Shown here: piece after piece, positions 1 through 11,042 of the stretch
Numbering within the stretch: the stretch's first letter is position 1
How the letters are laid out: every line of letters starts with the position of its first letter
Source: Orychophragmus violaceus
Taxonomy: Eukaryota > Streptophyta > Magnoliopsida > Brassicales > Brassicaceae
Assembly: GCA_030180135.1 (NCBI GenBank)
Contig: CM058239.1
Span: forward strand, 112,625,318 to 112,689,317
Length of the DNA stretch: 64,000 nt
Direction: 5' to 3'
Translations under genes and position numbers: made by a program
The notes under the pieces: generated by a model
The model's input: the letters and a program-made list of their open reading frames with translations, nothing else
Told to the model about the DNA's origin: nothing
Database searches by the model: none

Positions 1-717
1 GGGCTCCACAGCTCCTTGGGAAAAGGTGAGTATGTCCTGTCTGGACTGATCCGAGCGTGCATCATCATAAAAGTGACGCAGGAACTCACTCTTTAAGGCT
101 GTCCAAGTAGTATACTGACCAGGTGCCAGTTGTCTCATCCATGCACTAGCGTCTCCAGCAAGACTGTGCGGAAATAGCTTAAGGAACAGATAGTCCGGGC
201 ATACTCCTTCATACTTCATGCCAGTGACTATGTCCTCAAACTTGTCAATGTGATCCATAGGCTGCTCTGTTTGAAGACCATGAAAAGCAATCTGTCTCAT
301 CAGCTGGTAGTAGATGGTTTTTACCTCAAAATCATTCCTCTCGAAAGCAGGAAGCACTAGAGCTGCTCGGTTTGCATGAAACTCATCAGGTCTGTTGTAA
401 TCAGCTAGTGTCCTCTCATGAACCACCATCTCTCTACCTTGGGCCTGTCCTTGACCCTGGTTTTGGTTCAGCTCCTGTTGCTCAGGAGGATCAGGGATAA
501 CATTCCCTTCAGCATCAACCCGATGCCCAGCAGCATTGTACGGGTTGTCATCTTGGTCCCTCAGGGTACCTTCAACATCTGGTATCAAGATCAAACGTTC
601 TCGTACCATTCTCTCTCTCTTTTCTCTTCTGTTAGTCCTTTCTAGACGTCCAAGTTCCTCTAGTCCGAGATTAAGCAAGCTCGAGTTCGGATTACTTCGA
701 GTTTTCTGCGTTGGCAT
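1..717 (-). CDS. Athila-like Ty3/gypsy gag, 3' end beyond window
   Basis: An open frame of 239 codons starts at the ATG at 717 and is still open at base 1. The N-terminus is basic (residues around 1-40), then comes a Gln-rich linker (NQNQGQGQAQG near residue 90), then a retrotransposon gag domain with FLKLFPHSLAGDASAWM, WTALKSEFLRHFYDDAR and a closing DILTFSQGA. This pattern is typical of Athila gag. Gag forms the virus-like particle. The frame lies downstream, in element orientation, of a matching LTR and primer site at 971-2216, which fixes the orientation. No stop or frameshift is visible, so this part of the element may be fairly young. Pol lies outside the window. The lineage call rests on recalled family resemblance. 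Confidence 0.8.
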   Translation of the reverse strand, partial: MPTQKTRSNPNSSLLNLGLEELGRLERTNRREKRERMVRERLILIPDVEGTLRDQDDNPYNAAGHRVDAEGNVIPDPPEQQELNQNQGQGQAQGREMVVHERTLADYNRPDEFHANRAALVLPAFERNDFEVKTIYYQLMRQIAFHGLQTEQPMDHIDKFEDIVTGMKYEGVCPDYLFLKLFPHSLAGDASAWMRQLAPGQYTTWTALKSEFLRHFYDDARSDQSRQDILTFSQGAVEP

Positions 718-970
718 AAACTGTCTGTAATCGTCCAGCAACGATCGATGCTATCAGTGCAACGATCGATTCAATTCTCAGAATCGCCTAGTGACGATTG
801 ACGCAAGGTATGCAACGATCGACGCAAGGCGAAATTCGTACCCTGCGACAGAGAGAAACCGAGAAAAAAGAAAATCAGCAAAATCAAAAATAAAAACAAA
901 AAAGAACAAAAACAAAAAGAAAAATTTCTAGTAAAAACCCTAAGTTCGGTCCTATCGAAGACTCAAAGAG
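718..970 (-). repeat. Athila-like leader with repeated CGATCGA motifs
   Basis: This is the untranslated leader between primer site and gag. It contains an adenine-rich stretch on the plus strand (about 855-930) and several copies of a degenerate GCAACGATCGA motif between 735 and 830. The same motif recurs inside the LTR near 2000-2030. No coding signal was seen. Confidence 0.55.
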
Positions 971-988
971 TCCCCGGCAACGGCGCCA
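971..988 (-). promoter_or_regulatory. Primer-binding site of the Athila-like element
   Basis: Read on the minus strand this is TGGCGCCGTTGCCGGGGA, the primer-binding motif usual in Athila elements, located 6 bases inside the LTR boundary. It primes minus-strand DNA synthesis from a host tRNA. Confidence 0.8.
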
Positions 989-994
989 AAAACT

Positions 995-2216
995 TGATAG
1001 GTTCTAAGTTTTCCCTATACTAAACTGCAAGTGAACAGCAATGTCAAAGTAGTATATAGGGTTATCGAATCCACAGGGACACTCGGTCTCAAGAGAATCA
1101 AACTGTAGGAATAAATACTAGAAATAAGCAAGTAGTGAATGAAATAAATTGCGGTGCGAGAAAGTAAATCAGTAGCAGAGATTAACGGTTGTGAAGCAAG
1201 TAATTAAAAGCGTCAAGCCTAGGGTATTCTCAGGAAATCAGACAAGCAGACAGTTCATTCAGCAAGGATCTAATTAAGAACGGTTCTAGAACTCAAAACA
1301 CAGATATAGAATTAACCAAATTCCTTTGCGATAATTCTCTAAGTCTAAGTGCAGCAAACCAAACTTTCGTTTGCGAGAACTAACAGATTAAACTAGCAAT
1401 AAGTCCAAGTTTGATATGTTCACAATTATCCTAAACCAAACTTCCGTTTGCGCAAAGTTTTAATTGCCCAATTTAATTAGTTCAGATTCCTAAACCCCAC
1501 TTCCGTGACGTATTTAGCAACCTAAGATCTAGATTCTAATTGATCAGGTTAGAACTAGCTTTAAGCACAATTAAATTGAAGAACAGATATAGTTATGAAT
1601 CCTTAACTGAATTTGAACAAGTCTAGCAAGTCATGAAATCCTATGTGAGAAACCCTAAACCTAACTATGGATCTACTCAGACATAGATAATGAAAACATA
1701 ATCATAGAATGAATAAATTGCATAAAAGAATAAGAGTAAAAGGGGTTCGAAATCTTCTCCAAATACAGATGATGTAACAGGTTCAGATCAGCCCCAAAAA
1801 GCTCTAAAATCCTCTGCTCTTAATTATCAAAGTGTATGGTAAAAAGTATAAAGCGTCTCTAATAAAAACACTAAAAACTCTATTATATAGGCATAATCTC
1901 GGCCAAGGGCTTCTTTGTAAATATCAGGAACTTCTGGATCAAAGTGCAAATTCTTCACTCTTCTAAACCGCCGAGTTTTTGGCCCATCTCGCTGGTGCAT
2001 CGATCGATGCTAGAGTGCAACGATCGACACCTTCCTCTGTTTCGGACAGTGAACTCTATCTCTCGGCCAAATACTCCAAAAATCTCCAAAATGCTCCATT
2101 ATCTCCAATTCAGCTCCCAACCTGATTATACCTGTAAAAGACTCTAAACAAAGACAAAAGACACTAAAAACACACTTATATCATGGTCTAAAACTAGTAA
2201 AAACCATGATATATCA
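995..2216 (-). mobile_element. 5' LTR of Athila-like element (1222 bp)
   Basis: In element orientation it starts TGATATATCATGG and ends CCTATCA, so it has TG..CA ends, and the internal edge abuts the primer site. The U3 terminus carries perfect 11-bp inverted arms (2177-2187 and 2203-2213). Degenerate AAACTTTCGTTTG-type hairpin motifs recur at about 1357 and 1434. Only one LTR is in the window, so divergence and target duplication cannot be assessed. The outer edge lies directly against decayed sequence of another element. Confidence 0.75.
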
Positions 2217-5010
2217 CTCATCTAGCTGTCTCTCCAATACTCGATCCGTACTCCTGACGGCATTCCCTCACTTGCTCTTTACTCGTACTCTCTTAACCAT
2301 GCATAGCTTCGTTTCTCGACCTCCGTTCCCGCCTTATTGTGTCACTTTTCTCTCTAACTGATCTTCCTAGACCCTCGATCGTCCACAAGTATTTACTTTG
2401 ATCTGATTCTCACTCCTGACTTCCCCACTTTGCGTCGACTTTCACATCTTTCCCGATACTGGTTTGTCTCCCCGAGACACTCTTCAAGAATCTGTATTTC
2501 AAACCTGACATCTTTATAACTCCAACTTCATCCGTACCAATAACCCCACTTTGTTTCCGCTACTGACTCTTCCTTTTCGAACGCTTCCCAAGAATTTTGA
2601 TGTCTGTATCCGACTTTGCTAAATCTCCATTCCAACTCATACCGATCGCTTCGCTCTGGTTTTCACACTGCCACAGACGTTACCTCCAATCTTTTCACGA
2701 ACTCATCATACCAACAGTTTCGTTCCTCCAGTTGTCTTGCACTGATACAATTTCCACTAACAATCGATACCAACTGCTGCACTTTCCCAGGTCAACTTGT
2801 CTTGCGGCCTTTTTTCATTCCATCTCGCTTTCGGGTTCGGGTTCGGTCTCGTATTCGTATCGCATCGTCCATTTCATCCTACATTCAATTCAACAACTTT
2901 CACAGGAGTGGTAAAATTCAAACCAATCCATCCCTCGATATCACTTCCTCATAGAGATATAGTTAGTTAATCATGTACCCAACGGTTACCCATGATTAAG
3001 TAACGATATTCTATAATTCCGCTTTCTCGTGAATTGACGGTCGAATCCAACCATTCTCAAGTTAGCTCAATACCTTCAACGAAAGGTTCTAACACTTTTT
3101 ATTTTTTAACAACTTAACGATTACGATAACATTCAAACTACTCAAGCCAACAAAATATAGCTACCACTCAAATGGCTTACCGACACCATCAATGATTCTT
3201 GAATGATATGCATGCCATAAACAAAACTAGCACCCCAACAGTGCTACACCAAAGAACGAAACACAATTCCCAATTATTTAATGCACCACTGAAGCATTAG
3301 ATAGCACGCAAGCATAAACACATAAGCAAATAATTACACACACAATCAATCAAGCAAATCGGCGATTGCAGTTGTCTCTCAGGGTTCGGATGGAAACCGT
3401 TTGCTCGGACCATCATTCATTTTCACATTGTAACTATATTGCATTCACAACCATCATGAGTATGCAATATAACCACTCCGCTACTCAAAACGACAACCGA
3501 AATACTCCACATCTGCTACGTAAATAAAGAATCTATTCACCACATAGAGCTATAGATACGTAGGTCCGTCGAAGTCTACATATTAGCGGTTACCAATCCG
3601 TCCCACAAGAAATACCACTACTCGCAACCGAATCGTCAGAGACGATTGCAAGCCGATCTACACATATCAAACAACGAGTTAGAACCCTTACTTACCTGGG
3701 CCTAACTATTTTAACCCTAACAGCCCCAACACGACCGGAATGCCCAACACAAGCGGCATCACGGCTCGTGATGGTAACCACTGGCAGGTGTGCCGGGAGG
3801 GTGTGGTAGGTGTGCATCTCCGAACGGTGCTCCAACTCGCTGCGGCTCTTCCGTCGGACATAAACGTGCAACATGTTTCCCGCGACCACAAATCTGACAC
3901 ACGGTAACTGGCGCTGGGCGTGGCCCATGATAACAAGCTGGCGCCTGGTGATCCGAAGCGCCACACAACTGACAAGAGGATACAGACTCCAAAGGAAGAT
4001 TCTGAAACACTCAAACGCATGATGACCCTGACCTCCGCATGCACTACACATTTGGTATGCATGCATTACTGGCGGCGTCTCCGTCGTATCCGCTGGTGTG
4101 GTCTCCGATGGTACAATTAGCTCAGACGGTGGAGTACCCGACGGTGTCACTGACTCAAATCACGTGTCTGACTACAGACATCGGCTCGGCCTCCGTGAAT
4201 GGCTCGGTAGGGTCAAACGGTGATGATGTGGATCGGTCAAATGGTGTCCGAGGCGAACCCAAATATGGATCCGGCTGGTGATACGGACCAATCTGCTGCT
4301 CCAGAACATCTTCGAGTATCGCCACCTGCTCGTCTACATGCGGCTCCCAATGCATGTGCTGGTCGGGATCGACGGGCTCCATATCCATGTCTACGGCTTC
4401 GTGCAATGGGTCCACCATACAATCTGTCCCGCTGAGCGGAATAAACTCCGACGCATGTAAACTAGGTAATAGCACGTCATGCGCCTCAAGCATCGGCGGC
4501 TGAAACTCTTGGCAGTACCACTGGCTCCGGTGGTGTTATCAGCTCTGATAATTTTCTCGTCCTGTAGAGCTTGAGGTAACGGGTCAGGAAACGATCTCCA
4601 ACGGCGGCTACTCTCGCTCCCTGCTGTCCTCGCGGTCGAACCGGTGGTCGATCAAATGCCCGAGAACCCTGTGACTGTCCAGGCTGCGTCTTCAAACTCG
4701 TCTGGTGTTGCTCTAACTGCGCCCGATACTGTGCCGCACTCATCCAATGATGACTCATACTGCTTGATCATATCCCACTCTATGCACACACACCCACACA
4801 CAATCCGTCCAAGGACACTCTGCTGCTGACTGCAACCAAAAACGCAGATAAACATTAGTACAAATAATACAATTCCTACGCCATCCCAACCCCGAATTCA
4901 CGGACGCGTCTCGGTTTTCTAATGAATGCTTGGGTAAAAACACAATTTTGACTCGATAAAACACGGAAAACACTCAGAAATGAATAGCTTCGAAACCCAT
5001 GTAGAACCAT
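2217..5010 (-). mobile_element. Decayed internal region of a Tekay/Del-type Ty3/gypsy element
   Basis: This lies downstream, on the minus strand, of an initiator-Met primer site and a long TGTAA..TTACA LTR, so it should hold gag and pol. Only gag remnants are convincing (3759-4758). The part from 2217 to 3690 is pyrimidine-rich on the plus strand and has no sustained frame. A short minus-strand stretch near 2770-2830 resembles a chromovirus chromodomain (TWES-like motif), but this is weak. The element is heavily deleted or frameshifted. The Athila LTR boundary at 2216/2217 suggests that Athila landed in it. Confidence 0.45.
3759..4758 (-). pseudogene. Frameshifted gag remnant with three CCHC zinc knuckles
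   Basis: Minus-strand reading shows successive open segments in different frames: 4758-4486, 4493-4155 (acidic, proline-rich) and 4150-3759. Three CX2CX4HX4C knuckles lie at 4048-3858. The first (CSACGGQGHHAFEC) is in one frame. The second (CQLCGASDHQAPAC) and third (CQICGRGKHVARLC) are in another, with a shift near 4010. CCHC knuckles bind genomic RNA during packaging. Three in a row is unusual for plant gypsy gag, which normally has one. I could not recognise the capsid part further upstream, so family assignment comes from the neighbouring LTR and primer site. Confidence 0.55.
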
Positions 5011-5022
5011 GCTCTGATACCA
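5011..5022 (-). promoter_or_regulatory. Initiator-Met tRNA primer-binding site
   Basis: On the minus strand it reads TGGTATCAGAGC, complementary to the 3' end of plant initiator tRNA-Met, five bases inside the LTR that begins at 5028. Confidence 0.75.
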
Positions 5023-6514
5023 CCTTTTGTAACGTCCCTTTCCCATTATCCGCTGACCGACGAGCTGACCGGTCAACAATCAAACAAGAACATGACCAAG
5101 TCAAACCCGAGCAAGTCAAACAGAAAAGGTTTGTCACAAGACGAAGTCAGAGACAGATCGGTTTGAGACAAAGGCTCGCACTAACCCGTCTTTGACCGCG
5201 CTATCCTCACTTCCATGATACAAAGCTTTGCAACTTGTACCATTTCCATGAGTTGTGTCGGTTCAGACTAAACACAATATCAGGGAAACATATTCATTTC
5301 TGAGTAATCAAACGTTACGTACAACGTTTAACAATCTTTACAAAACGATTTTCATCATTAAAAATAATCATCGTGTGGCCACACAAAATGGTACTACATG
5401 GTACCAAAAGCCGAACCGAAGTAAAATCCCAAAAACGTCGAATCAAAATCCCGCCACAAGCAATCCCGAGACTACGCCGAGGATCTCCCGCGTCCGTCGC
5501 CGCTAAACCTGAAAACCACAAAAAGAGTCTAATGAGCGATCTAAGATCACCCAGCGAGACGGCTCCCCACTACGGCTGCTAGTCTATCTAGCATCTACAA
5601 ATTCCCGTCCCCAAAATCCCAAAACAACAATCAATATAATAAACGGTCGATCACGCACTACCACGTCGTGTCGAACCCACAACACACAATCATTCAAATA
5701 ACAACACCATCACCAATCACAAGAATAACCAAGGGAATCGAGAACACTGCGGCACATGCTCTCGATTGAAACTCGATCTATCTATCGCGCAATTCCAACA
5801 ATACGAACACAACACTGGGCCCTTACGATCTCGGTAACTTCCACGGGTTCTCACCGTTACCGACATGGTAACTAACCCACGACTCCTAGACGTCAACACG
5901 AAGTCCAACGGCTAGAACACTGTTCTCAGCCCATCGATACGCAGTGACTCAAGTTACCCCCGGCAACCCAAGTTTCCATGCGATTCGGCCCTAGGACATG
6001 ACCCCGTATTCTCCGAATCACACACCTACCGGCGTCACCCAGTAGGTTAACACCATAACCAGCCCAACTGCCCGAAGGCACGTGTCCGATCAGGTAACTA
6101 CCCGAGGATCCAATCGGGTCGGAAGTACCGGAACGTATCCAAACACCTAGACTTGCGGGATCTAACGCACCCTAGAGTCCTAGTGCAGAAAAGTAAACAC
6201 GCAGACTCGCTCGGACTCTAGCAATCATACTCAATCATTACTCAACAACAATCTCAACACCACGTCCCGCAAGTCTACACACACACACACCAACACCACC
6301 GCTCTGACTCGGCACCACACCGAGTCAGCAACCACGACTTAACCGGTCCCGTGACCAAGTTAAGTAACAGCACGGATCGCTCGGCCCAACACCGAGACGA
6401 TCTAATAGGCCTGCACAGAAAGCTCAACAACAACCACACAACCACACAAATAACACCAACACCACACAATCAGGCCTATTAGGGTGTTTCTAATGTCTTT
6501 TAACCAATTCGCAT

Positions 6515-6611
6515 CCGCTACCTTGGATTAGCGGATTGCTAACCGTAGACGGCCCATATCTCATTAACGTCTGCTACCTTGGATTAGTGGATTTCTAATC
6601 CGTAGACGGCT
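6515..6611. repeat. Two-copy tandem repeat, period about 56 bp
   Basis: The block CCGCTACCTTGGATTAG...CCGTAGACGGC occurs at 6515-6552 and again, with few changes, at 6571-6610 inside the long LTR. No function is evident. Confidence 0.6.
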
Positions 6612-7293
6612 CACCAATCACATCACTTCCCTTTTTCTTAACCTTTTCTAAGTATCTTTTATCACATCCCCGATCCGTCGGTTTATAGCTAGTAGCTTAC
6701 TAAACTCCCCGACGTCTCATCATTCATTTAATTTATTCATTTCTTCTCCGACATTCTTATTAAACCTCATCCCGATATCAATCCATACACTATACGTTGG
6801 CTAGGTTTAATTCCATCTTTTAACACCGTCTTAATTCCCGTACTTAGATTCATTCGATATCGTCCTTTAAATACATGTATATGCATATACGGCCCTATCA
6901 TGCCACGGCTATATGCATGCAACAATCAATGATTCTAACAACCTAACGGCACACAACAGGTTTAATCCATTTAATTCTCACGTTCCTAACATGCGTCTTA
7001 AACCTTAACCGGTTTATCGTTAATCACCCAATTCAAATCTCATTCATAATCAAATCACATTTGGGTATGCAAACCCTAGCTCTACGGTTTCTCATTTTCC
7101 GTTCTATATGCTTCATCTATGGTGTTTGAGCCGACTCGCCGTGATTCGGTCGGAATGAACGGCACAGATGCGGATACGACTTCCCGAGACCCCAAACTAA
7201 ACCCGAACCTCCCGAACACCCGAATACAAACTCCGAAGCTTCCCGAACACCCGTACACGAACCACAAATGCAAAACCGACTGGAGTTAACGCA

Positions 7294-7503
7294 TTGACCG
7301 GCGTTGACCACGGCGTTGACTTTGACCTCCGGTTGACCGTTGACTTTGACTTTGACCGTTGACCGAGCTTGAACCGGTTGACCCAATCTGAACCAACTGA
7401 ACCACCTCAATCGAACCAAACCAACTGAACCGGTCTAAATCGAACCGGTTAGGTTAAACCGGTTTAGGTCCAATTGTTGACCGGTTTGACCTAACCGTTG
7501 ACC
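7294..7503. promoter_or_regulatory. Dense W-box (TTGAC) array in the LTR
   Basis: Thirteen TTGACC or TTGACT motifs occur in about 210 bp, all on the plus strand, interleaved with AACCGGTT-type palindromes. Two more lie at 7621 and 7642. TTGAC(C/T) is the binding core for WRKY transcription factors. The array lies within the LTR of a minus-strand element. Whether it drives stress-responsive transcription is inference. Confidence 0.5.
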
Positions 7504-8674
7504 AAGGCTTAACCAAGCCTAACCAACCCAATTCTTGAACCAAACTGATGCTAAACTACCCATAGTGAACCGGCGGAGGAGAGAGACGGCGGAGGAAGAA
7601 TTCCGGCGACTTCTCCGGCGTTGACCGGCGGTGGTCCGGCGTTGACCGGCCGGTTCACCCCTTTTTCCGGCGACTCATGTGATGATCTACCTATCAAACT
7701 GATCGGAAAGAGGATATATATGCATCTAGAGCTTCAAAACGTCCAGATCTGATGCAGGATGAGAGAGATACACCCAAACCCTAACCGCAACTGATCTCCG
7801 GCCAGATTCCGGCGAGCTCCGGCGACGGCGGTTCTGATTGGCTGGATGGCGGTTGTAGAGGAGGAGGAGAGGAGTCCACTGGGCTTTGCAGAAGTGGATT
7901 AGGGTTTATATTGAGAGAGTTATGATGTTTTTGGTGATTGAAGGTATGAAGAACACTATGGTGTTCTTGAGGTTTCTTTTGAATCTTCAAGAGGATGAAT
8001 GAATTTCTGGGTTTCTTGGGATGAATCTAGAGAGAAGGGAGAGCTTTTGGTCGTGGGTTGAAGCTAGAGAGAGAGAGAGGGATTCACAAAAATGAATTTT
8101 TGTGTAAGAGGTGGATAAATCTTCAAATGCCACCTCTTCATATTAGCTTGACACCTCAAGAGGGAAGGCTGACGACCTGGTGGTGAGACACCTGTCTCTA
8201 AAGCTTCTCCTTATCCACAAAAATCAAGCCCAAAACCGGCTCAATTCATCTCTAAACTCATCTTGTAATTTTATCTCGGTTTCCTCGGTTTCGCGATAAT
8301 TGTTTTAGAAAATCCTTCACCATTCCCATAAATCCCAAAACCTCCAGAATCTGATTCTCCCTGGTTTTAGAATTGAGCAACTTGAATCACCTCATTTGGA
8401 GTTTCCTAGCTCCGGTTATGAATTTCCGAAGTTTTCCGGTTTTCTCGGTTTTCACTCCGATAAGCCGAAAACCCCGTTTCTTCTCCGTTTCTTCCAATTT
8501 TAGTCTTGTAAATGTTCTTTATGTATTAAAATAAGAACATTTGGCCCGTCTCGGCTTCCGTCTCGAACTTTGGTAAATTTACGATTTTACCCCTGGGTTT
8601 GGCAAAATTACAATTTTGCCCCTGTTGACTTTTCTTCTGCCCGTTGACCATATTTCTGAAAACAGGGTATTACA

Positions 8675-9295
8675 AAATGGCATGACAAGCCATTCATACA
8701 GCCCTTGCTTGGTTTTGAAGGCTGTTTTCCACTCATCTCCTTCTTTCATTCTGACTTGGTGATATCCACTCTTCAAGTCTATCTTTGAGAAGATGGTTGC
8801 TCCACTTAGCTCATCAAGCATGTCATCAAGTCTTGGGATAGGATGTCTGTACTTGATTGTAATGTTGTTTATGGCCCTGCAATCAACACACATTCTCCAT
8901 GTACCATCCTTCTTTGGGACGAGTAGAACTGGTACAGCACATGGACTCAAGCTTTCCCTGATATATCCCTTTGACATCAGCTCTTGAACTTGCTTTTCCA
9001 GCTCCTTATCCTCTTCTGGATTCACTCTATAAGCTGGCATGTTGGTCAATGGAGCTCCTGGTACCAAATCAATTTGGTGTTCAATGCCTCTCAATGGTGG
9101 AAGTCCAGCTGGTATGCCCTCTGGAAAGACATCCTTGAATCTTTCCAATAGCTCAGTCACGGCTAGGGGATGCTCCTGCTCTTCTGAACCTCAAAGATAC
9201 CCTTCTCTAAAGATCATGAGTAGTACATGTTCTTTATGCTCCAAAGATTTCAGAACATTAGAAGGTGAAACAAAAAGATTGGTCTTACTTACCTT
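8675..9295 (-). pseudogene. CRM-like pol: N-terminal half of reverse transcriptase, interrupted
   Basis: Minus-strand reading shows a Ty3/gypsy RT start with motifs PVLLVPKKDGTWRMCVDCRA, YRHPIPRLDDMLDEL and FSKIDLKSGYHQVRMKEGDE, ending at LYEWLVMPF where the Tekay-type LTR begins. The catalytic YxDD motif and everything downstream lie beyond the window's left part. An in-frame TGA occurs at about 9193, and the link to the upstream gag-protease frame needs a shift near 9295. The motif wording is characteristic of CRM/Galadriel chromoviruses. The copy is non-functional. Confidence 0.75.
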
Positions 9296-10920
9296 GGAAC
9301 CTTTGTCCATTGCTTCTGCATTTCATACACCTCTTGTGGTGTTAATGGAGCTAGGTTGTGCTTCTTGTTCTGGTGTGTGAAGCTGTAGATGTTGGTCCTT
9401 CCATTGTGCACAGTTTCTTTATCAAATTGCCATGGTCTCCCTAAGAGTAGATGACCTGCTTGCATTGGCACAACATCACATTTCACTTGATCATTGTACT
9501 TACCTATGCTGAATGGTACCATGACTTGCTCTGCTATCCTCATCTCAGTCTCATCATTGAGCCACCTTAATTTGTATGGTCTTGGATGCTTGGTCTTTTG
9601 CAACTTCAGTTTGTCTACAAGGTAAGCACTAGCAACATTAGTACAAGATCCTCCATCAATGATCAGGCTACATACCTTGGCGTCAATGGTGCATCTGGAA
9701 TGAAAGATATTCTCTCTTTGGATTGTTTCTGGCTCAAACAATGCACTAAGGGCTCTTCTGGTCACAAGTATCTCTCCCACGTCTGGATAATCCGTCACCT
9801 CTTCTTCGGATTCCGCTAGCTCAATATCTGCCTCATCCTGTGACTCAATGTCTCCATTGTCCCTCAACACCATCACTCGTTGGTTTGGGCAATCTCTAGC
9901 ATAATGACCTTTCCCTTGGCACTTGAAACATGTAATGTCTCTGGACCTTTGAGGTGGAGCCTTGCCACTACTTGTGTCTGGTTTGTTACCCTTGGGTTGC
10001 TCATAGTTGGACTTCTTGATCTTTGATTCCGGTTCTACTGCCTTGCCCTTGTCTTGGCTCCTTTGAGGCAGATTCCAAGTTGTCATACTTCTACTGGTTG
10101 CAGCAACCTTCCTCTTGATGTGTTGCTCAGCTTGGACAGCTAAATGTAACAAACCTTCAAGATCCTCATAAGGCTGTCGCTCTACCTTGCGTGCAATCCT
10201 GTCCTGAAGACCATCCAGAAACTGAGCCATCAAAGTCTCTTCTGAGTCATCTACCTCCAGCCGGTTCTTCATGGTTTCAAACTCCTCAAAATAATCTTCA
10301 ACTGATTTATTTCCTTGAGAGAATTTTCTGAACCTCTTCTGAAGATCCCTATGGTAGTAAGCTGGTACATACCTCTTCCTTAGAGCATACTTCATGTCAT
10401 CCCAATTGCTTAACTGACCGTGTCTTAACCTCCTTCTCTCAGATACTTCTTTGTCCCACCATGCCAATGCATTGTCAGTGAGTTGAGCTGCAGCTAAGGA
10501 GACTTTTCTTGCTTCAGAATATTGGTAGTACTCATATATGTACTCCATTCTTCTTTCCCAATCCAGATAATCTTCTGGATTCACCTTTCCAGAAAACGTA
10601 GGTGCCGTGAGCTTCAGGTCTTTGCCTCCACGCCTCTGGTCATCATCCTCATGGCCTCTGCCTCTATCTCCACGCCTAGGCTGGTGATAGTTTCTCCTTC
10701 CTCTACCCCTGCCATGGATGTTAAATCCTCTTCCTCCCTGATTTGAATCAGGAGGTAGCTCATCTTCCTCTAACTCAGGCATCTCTTCATCAGTTGTTTC
10801 TTCTTCTTGCTGCCTATGATTTCTATTCAAGTTGCGGATTGGTTCTCGAGAAATAGGCCTCTGTTCCAGCTGAGTGAGCCTGCCACTGATGTCTCTCATG
10901 GTTTCAAGCAATTGATTCAT
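9289..10920 (-). CDS. CRM-like Ty3/gypsy gag-protease
   Basis: This is a 543-codon frame starting MNQLLETMRDISGRLTQLEQ (coiled-coil-like N-terminus). It is followed by an RG-rich basic segment and a retrotransposon gag domain (about residues 100-260, with YLDWERRMEYI and FLDGLQDRIARKV). One CCHC knuckle, CFKCQGKGHYARDC, lies near residue 335, and an aspartic protease signature IDGGSCTNVAS near residue 425. Gag and protease in one frame fit chromoviruses. The frame ends prematurely just past the protease through a shift near 9295. Codon structure is otherwise intact over 1.6 kb, so decay is moderate. The start is the first ATG after the primer site. Confidence 0.8.
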   Translation of the reverse strand: MNQLLETMRDISGRLTQLEQRPISREPIRNLNRNHRQQEEETTDEEMPELEEDELPPDSNQGGRGFNIHGRGRGRRNYHQPRRGDRGRGHEDDDQRRGGKDLKLTAPTFSGKVNPEDYLDWERRMEYIYEYYQYSEARKVSLAAAQLTDNALAWWDKEVSERRRLRHGQLSNWDDMKYALRKRYVPAYYHRDLQKRFRKFSQGNKSVEDYFEEFETMKNRLEVDDSEETLMAQFLDGLQDRIARKVERQPYEDLEGLLHLAVQAEQHIKRKVAATSRSMTTWNLPQRSQDKGKAVEPESKIKKSNYEQPKGNKPDTSSGKAPPQRSRDITCFKCQGKGHYARDCPNQRVMVLRDNGDIESQDEADIELAESEEEVTDYPDVGEILVTRRALSALFEPETIQRENIFHSRCTIDAKVCSLIIDGGSCTNVASAYLVDKLKLQKTKHPRPYKLRWLNDETEMRIAEQVMVPFSIGKYNDQVKCDVVPMQAGHLLLGRPWQFDKETVHNGRTNIYSFTHQNKKHNLAPLTPQEVYEMQKQWTKVPR

Positions 10921-11027
10921 GGTGAGTTGATCTTGTCCAGCCTCTTCTCCAATGAGTACTTGTACCTGAAACTAGATGCAAATGAAAACAAAAGTAATGG
11001 ATAGATAACACCTGTTAGGAGCCTTTC

Positions 11028-11040
11028 GGCTCTGATACCA
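11028..11040 (-). promoter_or_regulatory. Initiator-Met primer-binding site of CRM-like element
   Basis: On the minus strand it reads TGGTATCAGAGCC, two bases inside the LTR boundary at 11043. It is a perfect match to the plant initiator-Met primer motif. Confidence 0.85.
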
Positions 11041-11042
11041 GA

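Larger units (their letters stand above)
5028..8674 (-). mobile_element. Long LTR of Tekay/Del-type chromovirus (3647 bp)
   Basis: In element orientation it starts TGTAATACCCTG and ends GGGACGTTACA, so it has inverted TGTAA/TTACA termini, with a primer site beyond the inner end. LTRs of several kilobases are usual in this lineage. The outer end at 8674 interrupts a reverse transcriptase frame of another element exactly. That supports the boundary, and the flank AAAAT (8675-8679) would be the target duplication. The long ORF-free interior holds tandem repeats near 6515-6611 and a dense TTGAC cluster near 7294-7503. No gene was seen inside. Confidence 0.65.

Noticed and set aside
2597..2954. 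Overlapping plus-strand frames of 105 and 112 codons
   Set aside because: They lie antisense in decayed retrotransposon sequence with pyrimidine-rich composition and have no recognisable domain.
3692..4062. Additional minus-strand frames overlapping the zinc knuckles
   Set aside because: Only the frames containing CX2CX4HX4C patterns are supported; the others are shifted readings of the same sequence.
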